Positions 10,815-21,095 of a DNA stretch of 64,000 bases are shown here, piece by piece (position 1 is the first letter of the stretch; the number at the start of each line of letters is the position of its first letter). This DNA is from Phytophthora sp. 'mugwort'. Its lineage: Eukaryota; Oomycota; Peronosporomycetes; Peronosporales; Peronosporaceae. The position numbers and the translations under genes were made by a program. The DNA lies in assembly GCA_033558025.1 (NCBI GenBank), contig JAUCEF010000011.1, positions 3,224,001-3,288,000 on the forward strand, in the 5' to 3' direction. The notes beneath the pieces were generated by a model. The model did no database searches. It saw only the letters and a program-made list of their open reading frames with translations, and had not been told where the DNA came from.

Positions 10815-11700
10815 GTGTTGCGCTCCCTTCACGCCGGATCGAGCGCGATAGCAAGCGCTGAGCCACTCCTGCCTTCTCGGCGCCCGGTCAAAGCCGTGCT
10901 GTTGGCTCCGGTCGCGGCATCGCAAATACTTTTGTGAGTAGTGTTGATGAGCGGAAAGAGCGAGGGTGACACGGCTTCGGATGATCGAGCAAGTCGATAA
11001 GCGGGGTGACTGGTGCTAACATATGCCGCGACACTACGGCTGCTCGGGAGGTTAGCCTAGCAGCATAATCATTTGTGAGGTCTGAGCTGACAACGTAATG
11101 ACGATGAAAAGAAACGATCATTTGGCGGAGTCTTCGTCGGAAAAGAGTGCCAGCGCTTGTTCTTCCGAAATTCTGGTGCGAATGAGCCAAACGAAGCAGA
11201 TATCACCGGAGGCGATGCAGACGTTTGCTTTGCGTAACAGCATCAGGTCCGATGTGCCCGGAGTGGAACCAGAGCAAGCAGGATAGAGTCGCATGTTAGC
11301 GGTAGCTACAGTCATTATAGTACTTCATCATTTTCTTATTGCCTTCTTGGTGTATACCGGGTCTTTGTTTAGAAATGCCCCGACTGGTGCTTCACGCAGT
11401 GACGCTCAAGCAGGTACTTGGTGACCGCCTATCGATGCCCCGGGAACCTCTAGCAGCCAGTTCTTGGTCTGTCGTAAGTACTACATGCGAAGAGTCGGTC
11501 AAGTAGCTTGTTCTTGCGGTCCTCCTGGAAAGTGGGGCACATACCGAACTTGTTCACCACCGTTTCTAAAACAAGCGCTGCGTTCTTGCGTTGCATGAAC
11601 TCCCGAGATAATACCAACTGGCTTCTTCTTCTTCTTCGAGGAACTTCAGGAAGGAGCCCTATGTGTTTTCTCGCTGGCTCCCCGTTCTTTGATTAGTCTT
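10815..11700 (-). pseudogene. Crypton-type tyrosine recombinase remnant
   Basis: On the minus strand a piece near 11500-11560 reads VVNKFGMCPTFQEDRKNK, and further on (11118-11315) TSDLMLLRKANVCIASGDI, then RTRISEEQALALFSDEDSAK. The second block matches, position by position, the better preserved recombinase at 63333-63704 (RVKTSEEQGLSFFPDADFAT). The first matches the N-terminal block at about 63860-63905. The order is conserved, so this is an old copy of the same family. The C-terminal part with the H-x-x-R box is not seen; the copy ends close to LTR B. Frames shift several times. Confidence 0.6.
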
Positions 11701-13742
11701 TTTAATACTGAGTTCTGACATCGCTACACTTTTGCCAGTTACATAAATTAGACAGTACATAAAATGGCAAAAGATGGGGTGTCACCTTTAAGCGTTCACT
11801 GTCCCTAAACCAACCGATGTAAATGCTAGCTACAGTCACTGTTGACAGAACCCTAAGCCCGCTACGGCTCGCAATATATGTCTCCGCTTGAGGGGGGGGG
11901 TGGGGGCTTACTGGGTCCAAGGTTTTTATTTATGCAAACCCAAGCATGCTCGCCTGCATCGCTGTCGTTGCATCGCATTCTTTTTTAAACTGGTCCAATT
12001 AAAAGCACTCATGCATCCTATACTTAGCAGAGCGTGCCTGTAAGAAGAGGCAACAAAACCAAAAAAAAAAAATCCGGAAGCGTTATCGATTTGGTGTTTT
12101 GCTCACAGCATGCGACGAATTCTCAACTAAACTTAATAGATACTTTGGCACCCTCTGACTTTCAGTTTGTATGGTTGTTCGATTAATATTAATAGTAGTA
12201 TAAAACGTAGCAAAGCTTTCCTGCACTGCTCTTTTTAACTCGTATTTAATTGGAGGCGGTAGTAGAGTGCCTAGCAATTGCATTCGAGATCAGTGACCTC
12301 TAACGGTGGTGCATCGCACGCAATTTTGCTGGGGTATACAATCTCGGGCCGTCGCAAGAATCGATTGAACTTACAAGCTTAGGAACCTTGTGTGGTGAGG
12401 TGATTCTGATATGATGCATCAAGCGCCTTCTCGAGTGTCTGGTGGTTTAGCGGGTCGAGCGATTTCCGATGCTGGAATCTCTTGATGTCTTGACAACTCG
12501 TCCGCACCAATTCCTTCGGAACAGGTTGGGGGTAATTTAGATATTCAAATTTGAGTTGACAGGAGCGGAGCTCAGCAACCAAAGCACACGCATACACACC
12601 GTACACTGTTGCTTCTTGGTCATGATACACGCTTGCGCCGGATCTTTTTTTCGGCCGGTGCGAACGGGGAATCCTTACGACCCAGCCGACGCTGAAACGC
12701 GTCGGCATGGCAGGCTTTTTTCAGGCAGTGATGGCGCTAAGCTACGCGCTACGTCGACAGGGCGCAGTGGTATGCGCCGCGTCAAACGGAGCGATCCTGT
12801 CAAGAAACAAGCCGAATAGTCGTTCCCGCGCCCTTTCGCGGCGAAACGGACGCGATCTGTAGCCATGTCCGCTTCAGCCAGCTCGACTACCAAAGCCCAT
12901 CCATGCTGTGACTAACTGCGGCCTGCAAACTTGCATCGGTGTGGCAACGCGCCATCAAAATTTGCACCAGACACAGAAAAGTGGTCGGAAACGCTCCGCT
13001 TGGCGTCCCTGTGGACTGGATATCCGGCAACTATGATATGCGTGATCTTAAACCCATGGGGATCCCTGGCTGTTGTTCGCTTATTGAATGTTCCGATGTC
13101 TTCCTTGTCCGGCTGACGCTGCGGCATGATCACCATGGCTGCTTTGCCAGACGCTCCTCGAGAACGCTCTTATACACTCTCCGTCGTGCAAAACGCGTGG
13201 AGAAGCCGCTCCGTCTTCGCCAGCTGGGCGCCATTTGACACCGGAGCTCAGCTCCGTTGCGGCAAAAGCGGGCTCCAAACCGCCAGTGCGCGGAGCAACA
13301 AACAGCATGTCAGTAGAATGGAATGGATAGTCACTCGATAGCAGCCGAAGAGAGCGACGACAGCTCTGCTCGCGGAAATATAGCCAACCGAACCAGCGAG
13401 GAAGACGCCGCTAGTCACCCGTGTTGGCACGCCGCCCTCCGTCTGTAAGAGCGCGCAGCCAGCACTACGTTGCCTCTGCCGGTGGCCACAAGACGTCGCC
13501 GTCTGCTTGGGCGCGTGGTTTCGGCCGGATCTCGCGCAAGAGAGCAGCCGGCGCTTGCAGTTCCGCCCGCCGTGATGAGAGCCCACATGTTTTTTCAGGC
13601 AAAGCCCAGTGAGAATATTCGCTTTTCGCCCCGGCAAAGAAAACCGCCCGACAGCCGTTGCCAGGTTGCATTTTCAGAGCTTTTTTACGTTTCCCTGGAC
13701 AAATATTTTTCGAGCAGTTTGCTTTCGGCTTTGCCGTCTCTC
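11701..13742. other. upstream intergenic region of the PX gene
   Basis: About 2 kb without a recognised protein family. It holds a G run at 11892-11900, an A run near 12061-12071 and one ATG-initiated minus-strand frame listed separately. From about 12600 the base composition shifts toward the GC-rich style of the genes downstream, so part of it may be regulatory or untranslated sequence of an unrecognised gene. Confidence 0.5.
12379..12708 (-). CDS. hypothetical small protein (109 codons)
   Basis: A minus-strand frame runs from ATG at 12706-12708 to a stop at 12379. It is basic, and its second half is rich in Gln, Leu and Lys and would be mostly helical. No signal peptide, membrane segment or known motif is visible. 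It diverges from the PX-domain gene about 1.1 kb away. An open frame of this length can occur by chance in GC-rich DNA, so this is a weak call. Confidence 0.2.
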   Translation of the reverse strand: MPTRFSVGWVVRIPRSHRPKKRSGASVYHDQEATVYGVYACALVAELRSCQLKFEYLNYPQPVPKELVRTSCQDIKRFQHRKSLDPLNHQTLEKALDASYQNHLTTQGS

Positions 13743-13758
13743 GCTCATTCTCCAACTC
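13743..13758 (+). promoter_or_regulatory. oomycete initiator-type core promoter
   Basis: GCTCATTCTCCAACTC matches the first part of the oomycete initiator consensus (YCAYTYY around the start site, preceded by G/C). It lies about 80 bases upstream of the ATG at 13828, within the usual range for oomycete 5' untranslated regions. It supports starting translation at 13828 and not further upstream. Confidence 0.55.
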
Positions 13759-13827
13759 GCCCCCTGCTTCACTTTAGCATCGAGTGGAGCGTCTCGTCAC
13801 TTTCAGCGCCCGATCTCTACGACGTTC

Positions 13828-15168
13828 ATGCCAGGCCAGTTCGTCGATGTGGTCGCCGTCGCGTCCCCGACGACGCTCGCCCCCAGCCTGAAGGACCTGG
13901 AGGAGCCCCTAGCCGTTCCCGTTCCCGTGCGCGAGGGCCGCTCGCAGTCGCTCTCGACGCTGCCGCGCCGCGCCTCCACGGCCAACGTGTTAACGGTCGA
14001 GAACAATCAGTCCGACACTTTCACAGAGGAAGAGGAGCTCGAGTTCCAACGGCAACAGCGCGTCCGACACGCTAGGCGCGCTCTCAGCTCCGGCACCGGC
14101 AGTTCGCTTAGCCTGCTGCAACAAGAACTCGGATACCCACGCCGCGCCCGCGTTGCGGTGGACGGCCACAGGCATCAACGAGGCTCTTTGCTAGAGACGG
14201 CCCTGGAGAACACCATCGCCAAGCGAGTCCACAGCACCAGCCGTGACAGTGACCATGAAGTACAAAGCAGTAGTAGCAGCAGCAGTCATCGCAGTGTCGA
14301 CAGCGTCAGCGTCTTGCAGCGGACACAGTCGGTGCCCGAGCCGGAAGGGGAGAACCAGATTCGCCAGCTTCACTATCATGGCCGCAGCTGGACATTCAAT
14401 TCGGTCACTTGCTCGCCACGCAACGGCGCAGAAGGTTTCATCTCTCAGGATGGAGGTGCAAGGAGGGGGGAAGAGGATGAAGAGAACTTTATGAACTTCC
14501 GCAGCGCGTCCGTCACAGGCTACAGTCGCGACACCGACGGAGTCGTCTACTATGAGGTGATCGTGCGCTCCATTGCACACGGTCCACTATCGGCGTACAA
14601 GGTGCGACGTCGCTACTCTGAGTTTCGAGATTTGCACGCGGCGTTGAGCAAGGTCATGCCAGTCTCACACAGGAAACTAGCTGCCGTCACAGCCATGGCC
14701 AGTATCAAAGACGAAAACAGCAACAACGAGGAGGAGGATGCCTCGGTGAGCCTCCGTTTCTCCATCACAGACTGTGGCGAAGACAGAGAACCGACATTAC
14801 CCCCGCTACCCGACAAGGGCGGCGTGTGGAGCTACCTACAGTTCGACAGCATTCCGCTCCTGGAGCGGCGAGCGAAGTATTTCAATGTCATGCTCGCGGC
14901 CGCGCAACGGCATCCGGCAGCTCGTGCTAGTCGACTGCTCAACGACTTCGTCGGCACGCCGCCCGACCTTGTGTCCCTACACTCGAGTGTCGAGAACAGT
15001 TACGTGAGTCTGAACCGCTTCGCGGCGCCCAAGCTGAGCTTTGACATCGAGATCCAGGAGAGAAAGGAAAAGGCCAAGAGCATCCGTAGACGCCGCAGCT
15101 CCCTCAAGCGCCAAAGCTTCACTGGCTCGCTCGACGCCGGCTTCAACAGCCCACGTCCGTCACAGTAG
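13828..15168 (+). CDS. PX (phox homology) domain protein
   Basis: Intronless gene of 446 codons. The first 220 residues are low complexity, with an acidic patch and a Ser run at about 146-155, and are probably disordered. A PX domain covers about residues 226-375: YYEVIVRS, then the key V-R-R-R-Y-S-E-F motif at 259-266, whose basic residues bind the phosphoinositide head group in this family. Residues about 292-335 are an acidic insert between the PxxP-like loop and the last helices. PX proteins bind phosphatidylinositol 3-phosphate on endosomes and act in sorting or signalling; the exact role here is unknown. The C-terminus is basic (KSIRRRRSSLKRQS). The start was chosen because the frame upstream of 13828 has no ATG and an initiator lies just before it. 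The gene converges with the mL46 gene. Confidence 0.85.
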   Translation: MPGQFVDVVAVASPTTLAPSLKDLEEPLAVPVPVREGRSQSLSTLPRRASTANVLTVENNQSDTFTEEEELEFQRQQRVRHARRALSSGTGSSLSLLQQELGYPRRARVAVDGHRHQRGSLLETALENTIAKRVHSTSRDSDHEVQSSSSSSSHRSVDSVSVLQRTQSVPEPEGENQIRQLHYHGRSWTFNSVTCSPRNGAEGFISQDGGARRGEEDEENFMNFRSASVTGYSRDTDGVVYYEVIVRSIAHGPLSAYKVRRRYSEFRDLHAALSKVMPVSHRKLAAVTAMASIKDENSNNEEEDASVSLRFSITDCGEDREPTLPPLPDKGGVWSYLQFDSIPLLERRAKYFNVMLAAAQRHPAARASRLLNDFVGTPPDLVSLHSSVENSYVSLNRFAAPKLSFDIEIQERKEKAKSIRRRRSSLKRQSFTGSLDAGFNSPRPSQ

Positions 15169-15729
15169 GTGCCAAGCAAACTCCGCCAAAGGCGAGACAT
15201 TCTTCTACCACACAGCATCTCGGAGCCGTTTTGATTCGGATTTCTACCAGAGCATGTCGTTGTCACTTCTGTCGATCGTTGCGTGGTGCTCGCTCGTTAT
15301 CTTATTCGTGTCTTAGTCTGTAAAATTGTCAAGAAAAATATAACGAGAATCTGTCGTGGATATGGATCTTTGTCTGTCTGCCTTACTTCACGGAAGCGTT
15401 ACGACACTATTGCGCTTTGCTTCCAGCAATATCAACACAAAATCGGCCTGCAACAACAAGCGAATGCTGGCTTGCCTCGTCATCTGAAGTCATTCAATAG
15501 CCTATGCATGACGGAAAGGTTAGATACCTCGAAATCAGTTCGACTCTGTATTCGGTGGTCTATTTAGGCGAGAAGCGAAGGGCTCAACACCTGATCCACT
15601 GGTCCGAAGTGCGAGATTCCGCACTCACGTCGCCTCTCGAACGGCTGTCTACAGGTTATCTATCAAGGTGAAGAGTCGAACAAAACAGAGCAGAGCGAAA
15701 AGCTAAGCTACGGACGACAAAAGCTCACC
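15169..15729. other. 3' intergenic space between convergent genes
   Basis: About 560 bp between the stop codons of the PX and mL46 genes. It should hold both 3' untranslated regions. I see no further gene; the open frame around 15283-15567 has no recognisable features. Confidence 0.5.
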
Positions 15730-16632
15730 TTATGGTGGCACCATCTTCTGGACGTAGTCAGCGATCTCCGGCTCAAGGTACTCGGAGAGCTCGTCCCGGG
15801 TCACCCAGAGGTAGTCGCTCGCCTTGTCCTGGTTCAGTGCCACATCTCCGCGTTGATGCTGCGATTTGTAAAAGAATACCTTGGTGCCGTCGTACTCGGA
15901 ATCGTTCTCGTGCAAGTACTTGACATAGCCCATGGGCGCGAAGCCCACGGGATTCATCTCGACCTCGTCGCCCACCGTCTCACTCACGAGACGAAGCGCT
16001 GCATCACGCATCTTCTCGGCATCCTGCTTCTCGCCCGTAGGGAAAAACCACGGGTACTTAGCATCCTTCTGGTCGTTCTTGACTAGTAGGAACACGCGTC
16101 CCTTTAGCGCACGGTTGAGCGACTTGCGGTTGTTCTTGGCATCATCCTCCGTCTCGCGAGGGGCCAAATGGAAGCCGGCGCCCACGATCTCCTCAGGGTC
16201 CTCCTCGGCATTGGGCCATGGTGCCTCCTCTGGCGTAATGTGCCTGGTACCAGGCTCCATGAACCAGAAGCCATCTTCTAGTCTCTGATCCTCGCGTAAT
16301 GCCTTCTCATGCAGCATGACCTCGAAGTCTACCTCCCAGTCTTTAGGGTCGGGCTGCACGACGGGCAGACGTTCCAGAACCCCAGCGCTCAGCACACGCC
16401 ACTTCTTGCCGTCATCCACGGGCGGTGATACGAGGAAGTTCTGGCGTTGGGCGCGATGGCGGGGTTGCTGGCGCGGTGGAGGCGGGTTGCGCTTGCGCTC
16501 CTCGATTTTGGCCTTCTGGCGCCACGTCAGGCGCTTCTTCTGGCCAGATGCGAACGTGCGGAGCTGCTGTACAGGCTGAGCGCCAGCCGTGCCGGACGCT
16601 GCGCGCGTCAGGCAGCCACGGAGCGCGATCAT
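15730..16632 (-). CDS. MRPL46: mitochondrial large ribosomal subunit protein mL46
   Basis: Intronless 300-residue protein. Residues 1-30 are rich in Arg, Ala and Ser with no acidic residue, a typical mitochondrial presequence. A basic linker follows (about 31-66), then the L46 N-terminal region at about 78-120 (WRVLSAGVLERLPVVQ). A Nudix-like fold at about 178-297 includes RVFLLVK, YPWFFPTGEKQ, and GFAPMGYVKYL. As usual for mL46 the catalytic Nudix box is not conserved, so it should be structural, not a hydrolase. It is built into the mitochondrial large ribosomal subunit. Length fits the family. ATG at 16630-16632 and stop TAA at 15730-15732 are clear. It converges with the PX gene and is co-directional with the unknown gene upstream. 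Confidence 0.85.
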   Translation of the reverse strand: MIALRGCLTRAASGTAGAQPVQQLRTFASGQKKRLTWRQKAKIEERKRNPPPPRQQPRHRAQRQNFLVSPPVDDGKKWRVLSAGVLERLPVVQPDPKDWEVDFEVMLHEKALREDQRLEDGFWFMEPGTRHITPEEAPWPNAEEDPEEIVGAGFHLAPRETEDDAKNNRKSLNRALKGRVFLLVKNDQKDAKYPWFFPTGEKQDAEKMRDAALRLVSETVGDEVEMNPVGFAPMGYVKYLHENDSEYDGTKVFFYKSQHQRGDVALNQDKASDYLWVTRDELSEYLEPEIADYVQKMVPP

Positions 16633-16820
16633 GGCGGGGAATGAAAAGGTTAGAGGGAGGTAGGCGTGTGTGGCTCAGGCAATCGCAACAAAACATGGGG
16701 GCCACTATTAAGTACTAGCTTTGTGTTCAGCACACCACTTAAAAGGTGAAAACTCTTTCGGGTAGCAATGTAATATTACGCCAATCGTTGATAATATGTA
16801 CGCAAAATTGTTGACTAAAG

Positions 16821-17836
16821 CTAGATCTCTCTGTTGAAGAGTGGATGGTTATACCTACCGGGTACTTTGGAGCCAGTTTCCGATATGTTGGCTCCACTGG
16901 TGGTGACGATGTTGCGCCTGCCCTCGGAACCGGCGGATCGAGCAATAACAGGTGCACTGCGGCGGCCTTGCATGCCTTTCGTCCAGGAGTCGATCTCTAC
17001 CCGGTCCTGCTCGTTAAATAGCAGGCGGTGGCGAGTTCCCAACGCTAAGACGCCCTCGACAATCGTGGTCGCCCACGTTACGTTGAGTTTGCTGTATAGC
17101 GTGCGAAGCAGTGGCATCAGCTCCGAATGCAGTCGTCGCGCTCGTTCGTTTTCATCCTGACCCACTTTGATGCCCACAATTTCTTCAAACCGTAGTTTCA
17201 CCACCCTTGCGGCCTTGTTGAATTGGTACGTTTCATCCGTAAACAGCTGCGCGTGCGTGATCGCCAGGAACTTCCATGTATCCAACTTCCGCTCTCGCTC
17301 ACTCCGTTCATCGCTTTCAACACTCAAAAGCACGTCGCGTTTTGCATCCAGAGCCTCGATGAGAATCTGAAATTCCTTCTTGCCGCTCAACGCCTCGCCT
17401 TTCTCGCCAATCACTTTCGTCAAAGTCTTCATGAAGAGCTTGCTCGACTCGGCTGTCAATTGATCCGACATCAACCGACTAAACAACGCGCTGGCCTTGG
17501 CAAACTTCTTGTTCATGAGCTACAACCATTACAATATAAATAAACGGTCAGCTGGTTTTTATCACGACCCAAATATCTGTACCAGCCTAATGACCATGAT
17601 GCACTACATCAGTACCATGTATCCCTCGAGTTTGGCCACCGCGGCTGGCAAATCCAGCGGCTTCGTTTCGAGGCGCTGCCGCTTCATCATAGCACTCTCG
17701 GTTGAAGCATTGTCCACCTTCTTTTTGCTATTTGCCTCCTCTTGTCGCTCACGCTTGGTCTTGTTAGGCAGCGCCAAGCCGCTGTACAAGTCGCGGCCGT
17801 CCATCACCAGCGTATACTCGGGATGTGTATTTGAGA
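16821..17836 (-). CDS. conserved-looking unknown protein, two visible exons, 5' end missing
   Basis: Exon 17836-17616 and exon 17519-16821 are joined by a 96-bp intron (17520-17615) with GT at the donor (GTACTG) and AG at the acceptor (TTGTAG). The splice is phase 0 and keeps the frame open, and the unspliced frame stops within three codons, which supports the intron. The first exon has no ATG; its upstream edge is a plausible acceptor (TTTCGCGCAG), so at least one earlier exon is missing. Only 32 bp further up begins a 3.2 kb MULE. The protein of about 300 residues is largely helical and charged, with a Lys-rich stretch (RERQEEANSKKK) and a basic C-terminus. I recognise no domain. Regular codon use and the intact long exon suggest a host gene, not a transposon. 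It may now be 5'-truncated, or the MULE may sit inside an intron. Confidence 0.6.
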
Positions 17837-17868
17837 CTGCGCGAAACAAAACGAAATAAAAGCTAGGG

Positions 17869-18000
17869 GAGACTGTGTTTCGGGTCCGTTATTTCAGAAT
17901 AATTGCGAATCGGATCCGTTATTTTCAAACCAACGTTTTTTCCCCAGCCTACCTTGTTTTGTAAATAAATCACCGTACCCAAAACGTAACCTGATCGCAA
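17869..18000 (+). repeat. left terminal inverted repeat of the MULE
   Basis: It begins GAGACTGTGTTTCGGGTC and pairs with the reverse complement of 20962-21095 (GAAACTATGTTTCGGGTC). Homology ends at the sequence CTGATCGCAA. Scattered substitutions show the element is old. Confidence 0.8.
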
Positions 18001-18198
18001 GGTGTACCAAGGACTACAAAGATAGCCTTAACGTACCCTACTTCCAAAATGTAGCCTGTATACGTAATGTAATGTGTATCCATCAGTACCCTGTATACAA
18101 ATGTTATCGTGTATAAAGCGCAACTACGACGTCTCCCTGTTCAGTTCTGTCAACGACTGGTATTGGAATGGAGCGGTACGTTAACGTCGCTTCGCTTT

Positions 18199-19660
18199 TT
18201 ACGCTTCTGCCTTTTCGCGCCGCTCGCAGGTCCGACGGTTGTATCCGGGCTTGTTGCACCTCTTGCATCGATACGTGAAGTCTCCATTAATATACTCGGA
18301 GCGGTTCCAGATCCTGATCGTTTTGGGACGCCCACGTATAGCCGTGGCGACCGGGGCTGTGATCATGTCCGGCACGTACGAAACGTCGATGACTGCTGCA
18401 CTTGCGCTGAAACACTTATTGATTCGTTCTGTTGAATAGTACTGAGAGATTGACGTGAGCGAATCGTTTCCTACAGCTTGTAGCGCGGCGCAACATGAAC
18501 GCACGGATAATGGATCTCTGTCCAAAATCCACACGAATACAAGCCTAACGACACGTCTACAGCAGCGTCGATATTGTACGAAAGCCGCATCACTTCAATG
18601 CCGTTTTCCGATACTGAACTGTAAAGGTACTTCCTTCCAAAATCCATATTTCCAGACTTTCGCCATAACCCACGGAGCGAAACCAGTCTTAATTTTTACA
18701 GACGATTGCCGTAGTTGCCAAGTGCGCTCTTGTATCTTCGATCCAAACCCTGCATACATCCGAGCCATGTCTTCTCTCCTTTTTCAAGTGTCCAAGTGCT
18801 TGCAGCCTCGGCGATGTTTATCGTTACTTGACGAAATCGAGGCAGGGGGGGAGGGGGGGAGGAGAAGCACGTGATCCATTTCTTGTTGCCATCTCTGTAT
18901 GATCAATACACTTAACAGCACAAAATTGTTATCGTAGCTCTCTTTTTATGAATGTAAGGTATACGATACATCGGTTGTACAGGGTGCACATGTTAACTCA
19001 GACGCAGGGACGGTTGGGTACAGAGGACGTCCTGGCGACATGGTACACGATACAGGATATACGGTACCTTCTAAATATTGGCATACTTCGGCGTGGTCCT
19101 CCTTGTATTCACCTACCAATGCTGCGAATGCCATAGCCGTTAATGATTGAGCTAGTCTTGCAATCTTTCCACGAAGGTCCGTCTTGAACTCCGTCTTCAC
19201 ATTCTTCTTGATTTGGGACGCGCAGTATCCATGCGTTATGTCAGGGTACACGCTAGAAACGGCCGCGCTCAATCCTTGTCTCGATCGATTATTAGCACGA
19301 AGTCACAGTTCTCCATGAAGTGGTCCCTTTCTTAGTCAGTTGAAGACACCGTTCCCAGTTGTTGCCGTCCTCAGTCATCGCAATTTAGTGGCAAAATCAT
19401 GATGTCCCTGTTGGGAGTCAGTCAACTCGCTACAAACAGGGCCCCTTTCTCTTTCGATCGCAATTATATCGATCGCCACCACAGGAAGGCGAACGTCGCA
19501 TTCAGATCCATGGATCCAATGATAGAAAAAATCGTTGTAAATACCCGTCCTCGGATACCTCCACGTCTAATAACACTACCAGGGTTCTCCATAGGCAAGG
19601 CCTGTAGCCATGAGCGCATGAATCCATAGCTCGTCTTACTAGCAACACTAGTTTTCATAA
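18199..19660 (-). pseudogene. MULE transposase pseudogene
   Basis: Minus-strand fragments appear in the expected order. First is a block near 19464-19630 (FMRSWLQALPMENPGSVI). Next comes LPLNCDD near 19385, a frame-broken MTEDGNNWE near 19375, then AAVSSVYPDITHGYCASQIK (about 19210-19270), which is the conserved region around P-x-x-x-H-x-x-C of MULE transposases. The C-terminus (18199-18534) ends with a zinc knuckle, RCKRCNKPGYNRRTC, in which the usual His is Tyr. The enzyme would cut at the inverted repeats. Several frameshifts and stops separate the blocks, so it is dead. Confidence 0.7.
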
Positions 19661-20961
19661 CGTTTTACTGCAGCGTCACATAAGCCTGCTGATAGTTGAC
19701 AGCGGCACCAAATCGGCTTCAAGCTATGTCGATCACGTCTCTCATCTTTACGGGCGATTTCTCGCGGAGTGCCACTTCGCAGAGCCTTAACAACCACACT
19801 GTGTGGGTTTCCGTATTAGAAAAGTTAACAGGAATGTACCAAAACCTTTGCCCTCTCATCGCAGACGCCCACGGATGACAAACGCACAGTCACGAACCTG
19901 GCTTTGGCTGTTGTCTTTATCCTCTTGTTGTCGGGGGAAAATACACATGGTCTGTGAGCTTAAAGAAGAATCACCACAGCGAGAGCATAACAGGTGTACA
20001 CGTATCAGTGCCAAATGCCAGGTCACTGCGGGCTCGAAGGCCTGCCTGTCAGTAAACACATCGCCGCGAGGGAACATCTCCACCGCTTCTTCCCTTCCCC
20101 CTCTTTACACCATCTGGGCGACAATGAGTTGTTAGAAGTGTAACTGGTTAGTAAAGTTATACTGATTGCGATACGACAGAACACGTAGAGTTTACGACCT
20201 ACACCTAGAGTATACTTTACCGAGATGGTACATTATTCCGTTTTAGAGTGTATGGCTGTCACGTGTCTGCGCTCGTGCATTCAGACACCAGGTGCGGACA
20301 CACTATGCCTGGCAAGCGGGCCCTGCATCTTCCCGGGCTGCAACCGGATCATTGCGAATCACCGAGTTCAAACAGCATTTCAGGCAGCACCTGGGGGGAA
20401 TACCTGGTACGTCATCGCGACCAATACGAGATGGCACTGGACGACAACCCGGCTCCTGGGCAGCGAAATCGCGAGCAATGCGTTCATAGCGTCGCAGCTT
20501 CGCGGAATATAGCTCGGCTGCAGGTGTTGAAGGTCTCCTGCGCGCGATTTAAGCAGGGCGAGCTCACCCGCAGCGTGCAAGTAATGGAGACGCCAGCGAT
20601 GCCGAAGCAATCGAGTGGGAGAGCGATGAAGGCAGCCATGGAGAGAATCAGAACAAGAGCAAGATGGGGTGGCTGAGCGCGATGCCGATGAAAGCGAGGA
20701 TGGAAGCGAGGACGTAAACTAGCAATGATGCAGATGAGCAAGTGGCGGGCGAGGAGGCTGCTCCAGGGGAAACGATGTCAGTGAAGAACAAGAAGCCTCC
20801 GCTCAAGCTTCGCACCTAGCCCCAAGACCTAGCGGTTTGCTTCCGCAGAAGCGTCGACTCGGAGAACGCGAGCTTCGCCAGCTAAGTCGCTAAACACACG
20901 TGTTTGTGTGGTCTTCCACTACTGTCTTAATATACGGTATACTTTGGTAGCTGACTAGACT

Positions 20962-21095
20962 TTGCTATCAGGGTACGTTTTGAGTACGGTGATTTGTTTA
21001 CAAAACAAAATAGGGCTGGGAAAATAACACATTGGTTTGAAAACAACGGTCCCGATTAGCAATTACTTAGAATAACCGACCCGAAACATAGTTTC
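20962..21095 (-). repeat. right terminal inverted repeat of the MULE
   Basis: Reverse complement of the left repeat with one or two small length changes. It ends inside at CTGATAGCAA, read on the minus strand. Confidence 0.8.

Larger units (their letters stand above)
17869..21095 (-). mobile_element. Mutator-like element (MULE) with about 130-bp terminal inverted repeats
   Basis: The ends at 17869-18000 and 20962-21095 are inverted repeats of each other, imperfect but clear throughout (both contain TGTTTCGGGTC, TTTTCAAACCAA and TTTTGTAAA). Between them are pieces of a MULE transposase on the minus strand. Long terminal inverted repeats plus a transposase with a C-terminal zinc knuckle are typical of MULEs. 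Flanks AGCTAGGGG (17861-17869) and ATCTAAAGG (21096-21104) agree at 6 of 9 positions and may be a decayed 9-bp target duplication. A plus-strand frame at 20248-20676 is open but unrecognised. Confidence 0.75.

Noticed and set aside
13609..13827. An upstream extension of the PX protein by 73 residues
   Set aside because: It would start at GTG, has no ATG, and crosses the initiator element at 13743.
13248..14075. Open frames overlapping the start of the PX gene on both strands
   Set aside because: They overlap the promoter and first codons of the PX gene and lack motifs.
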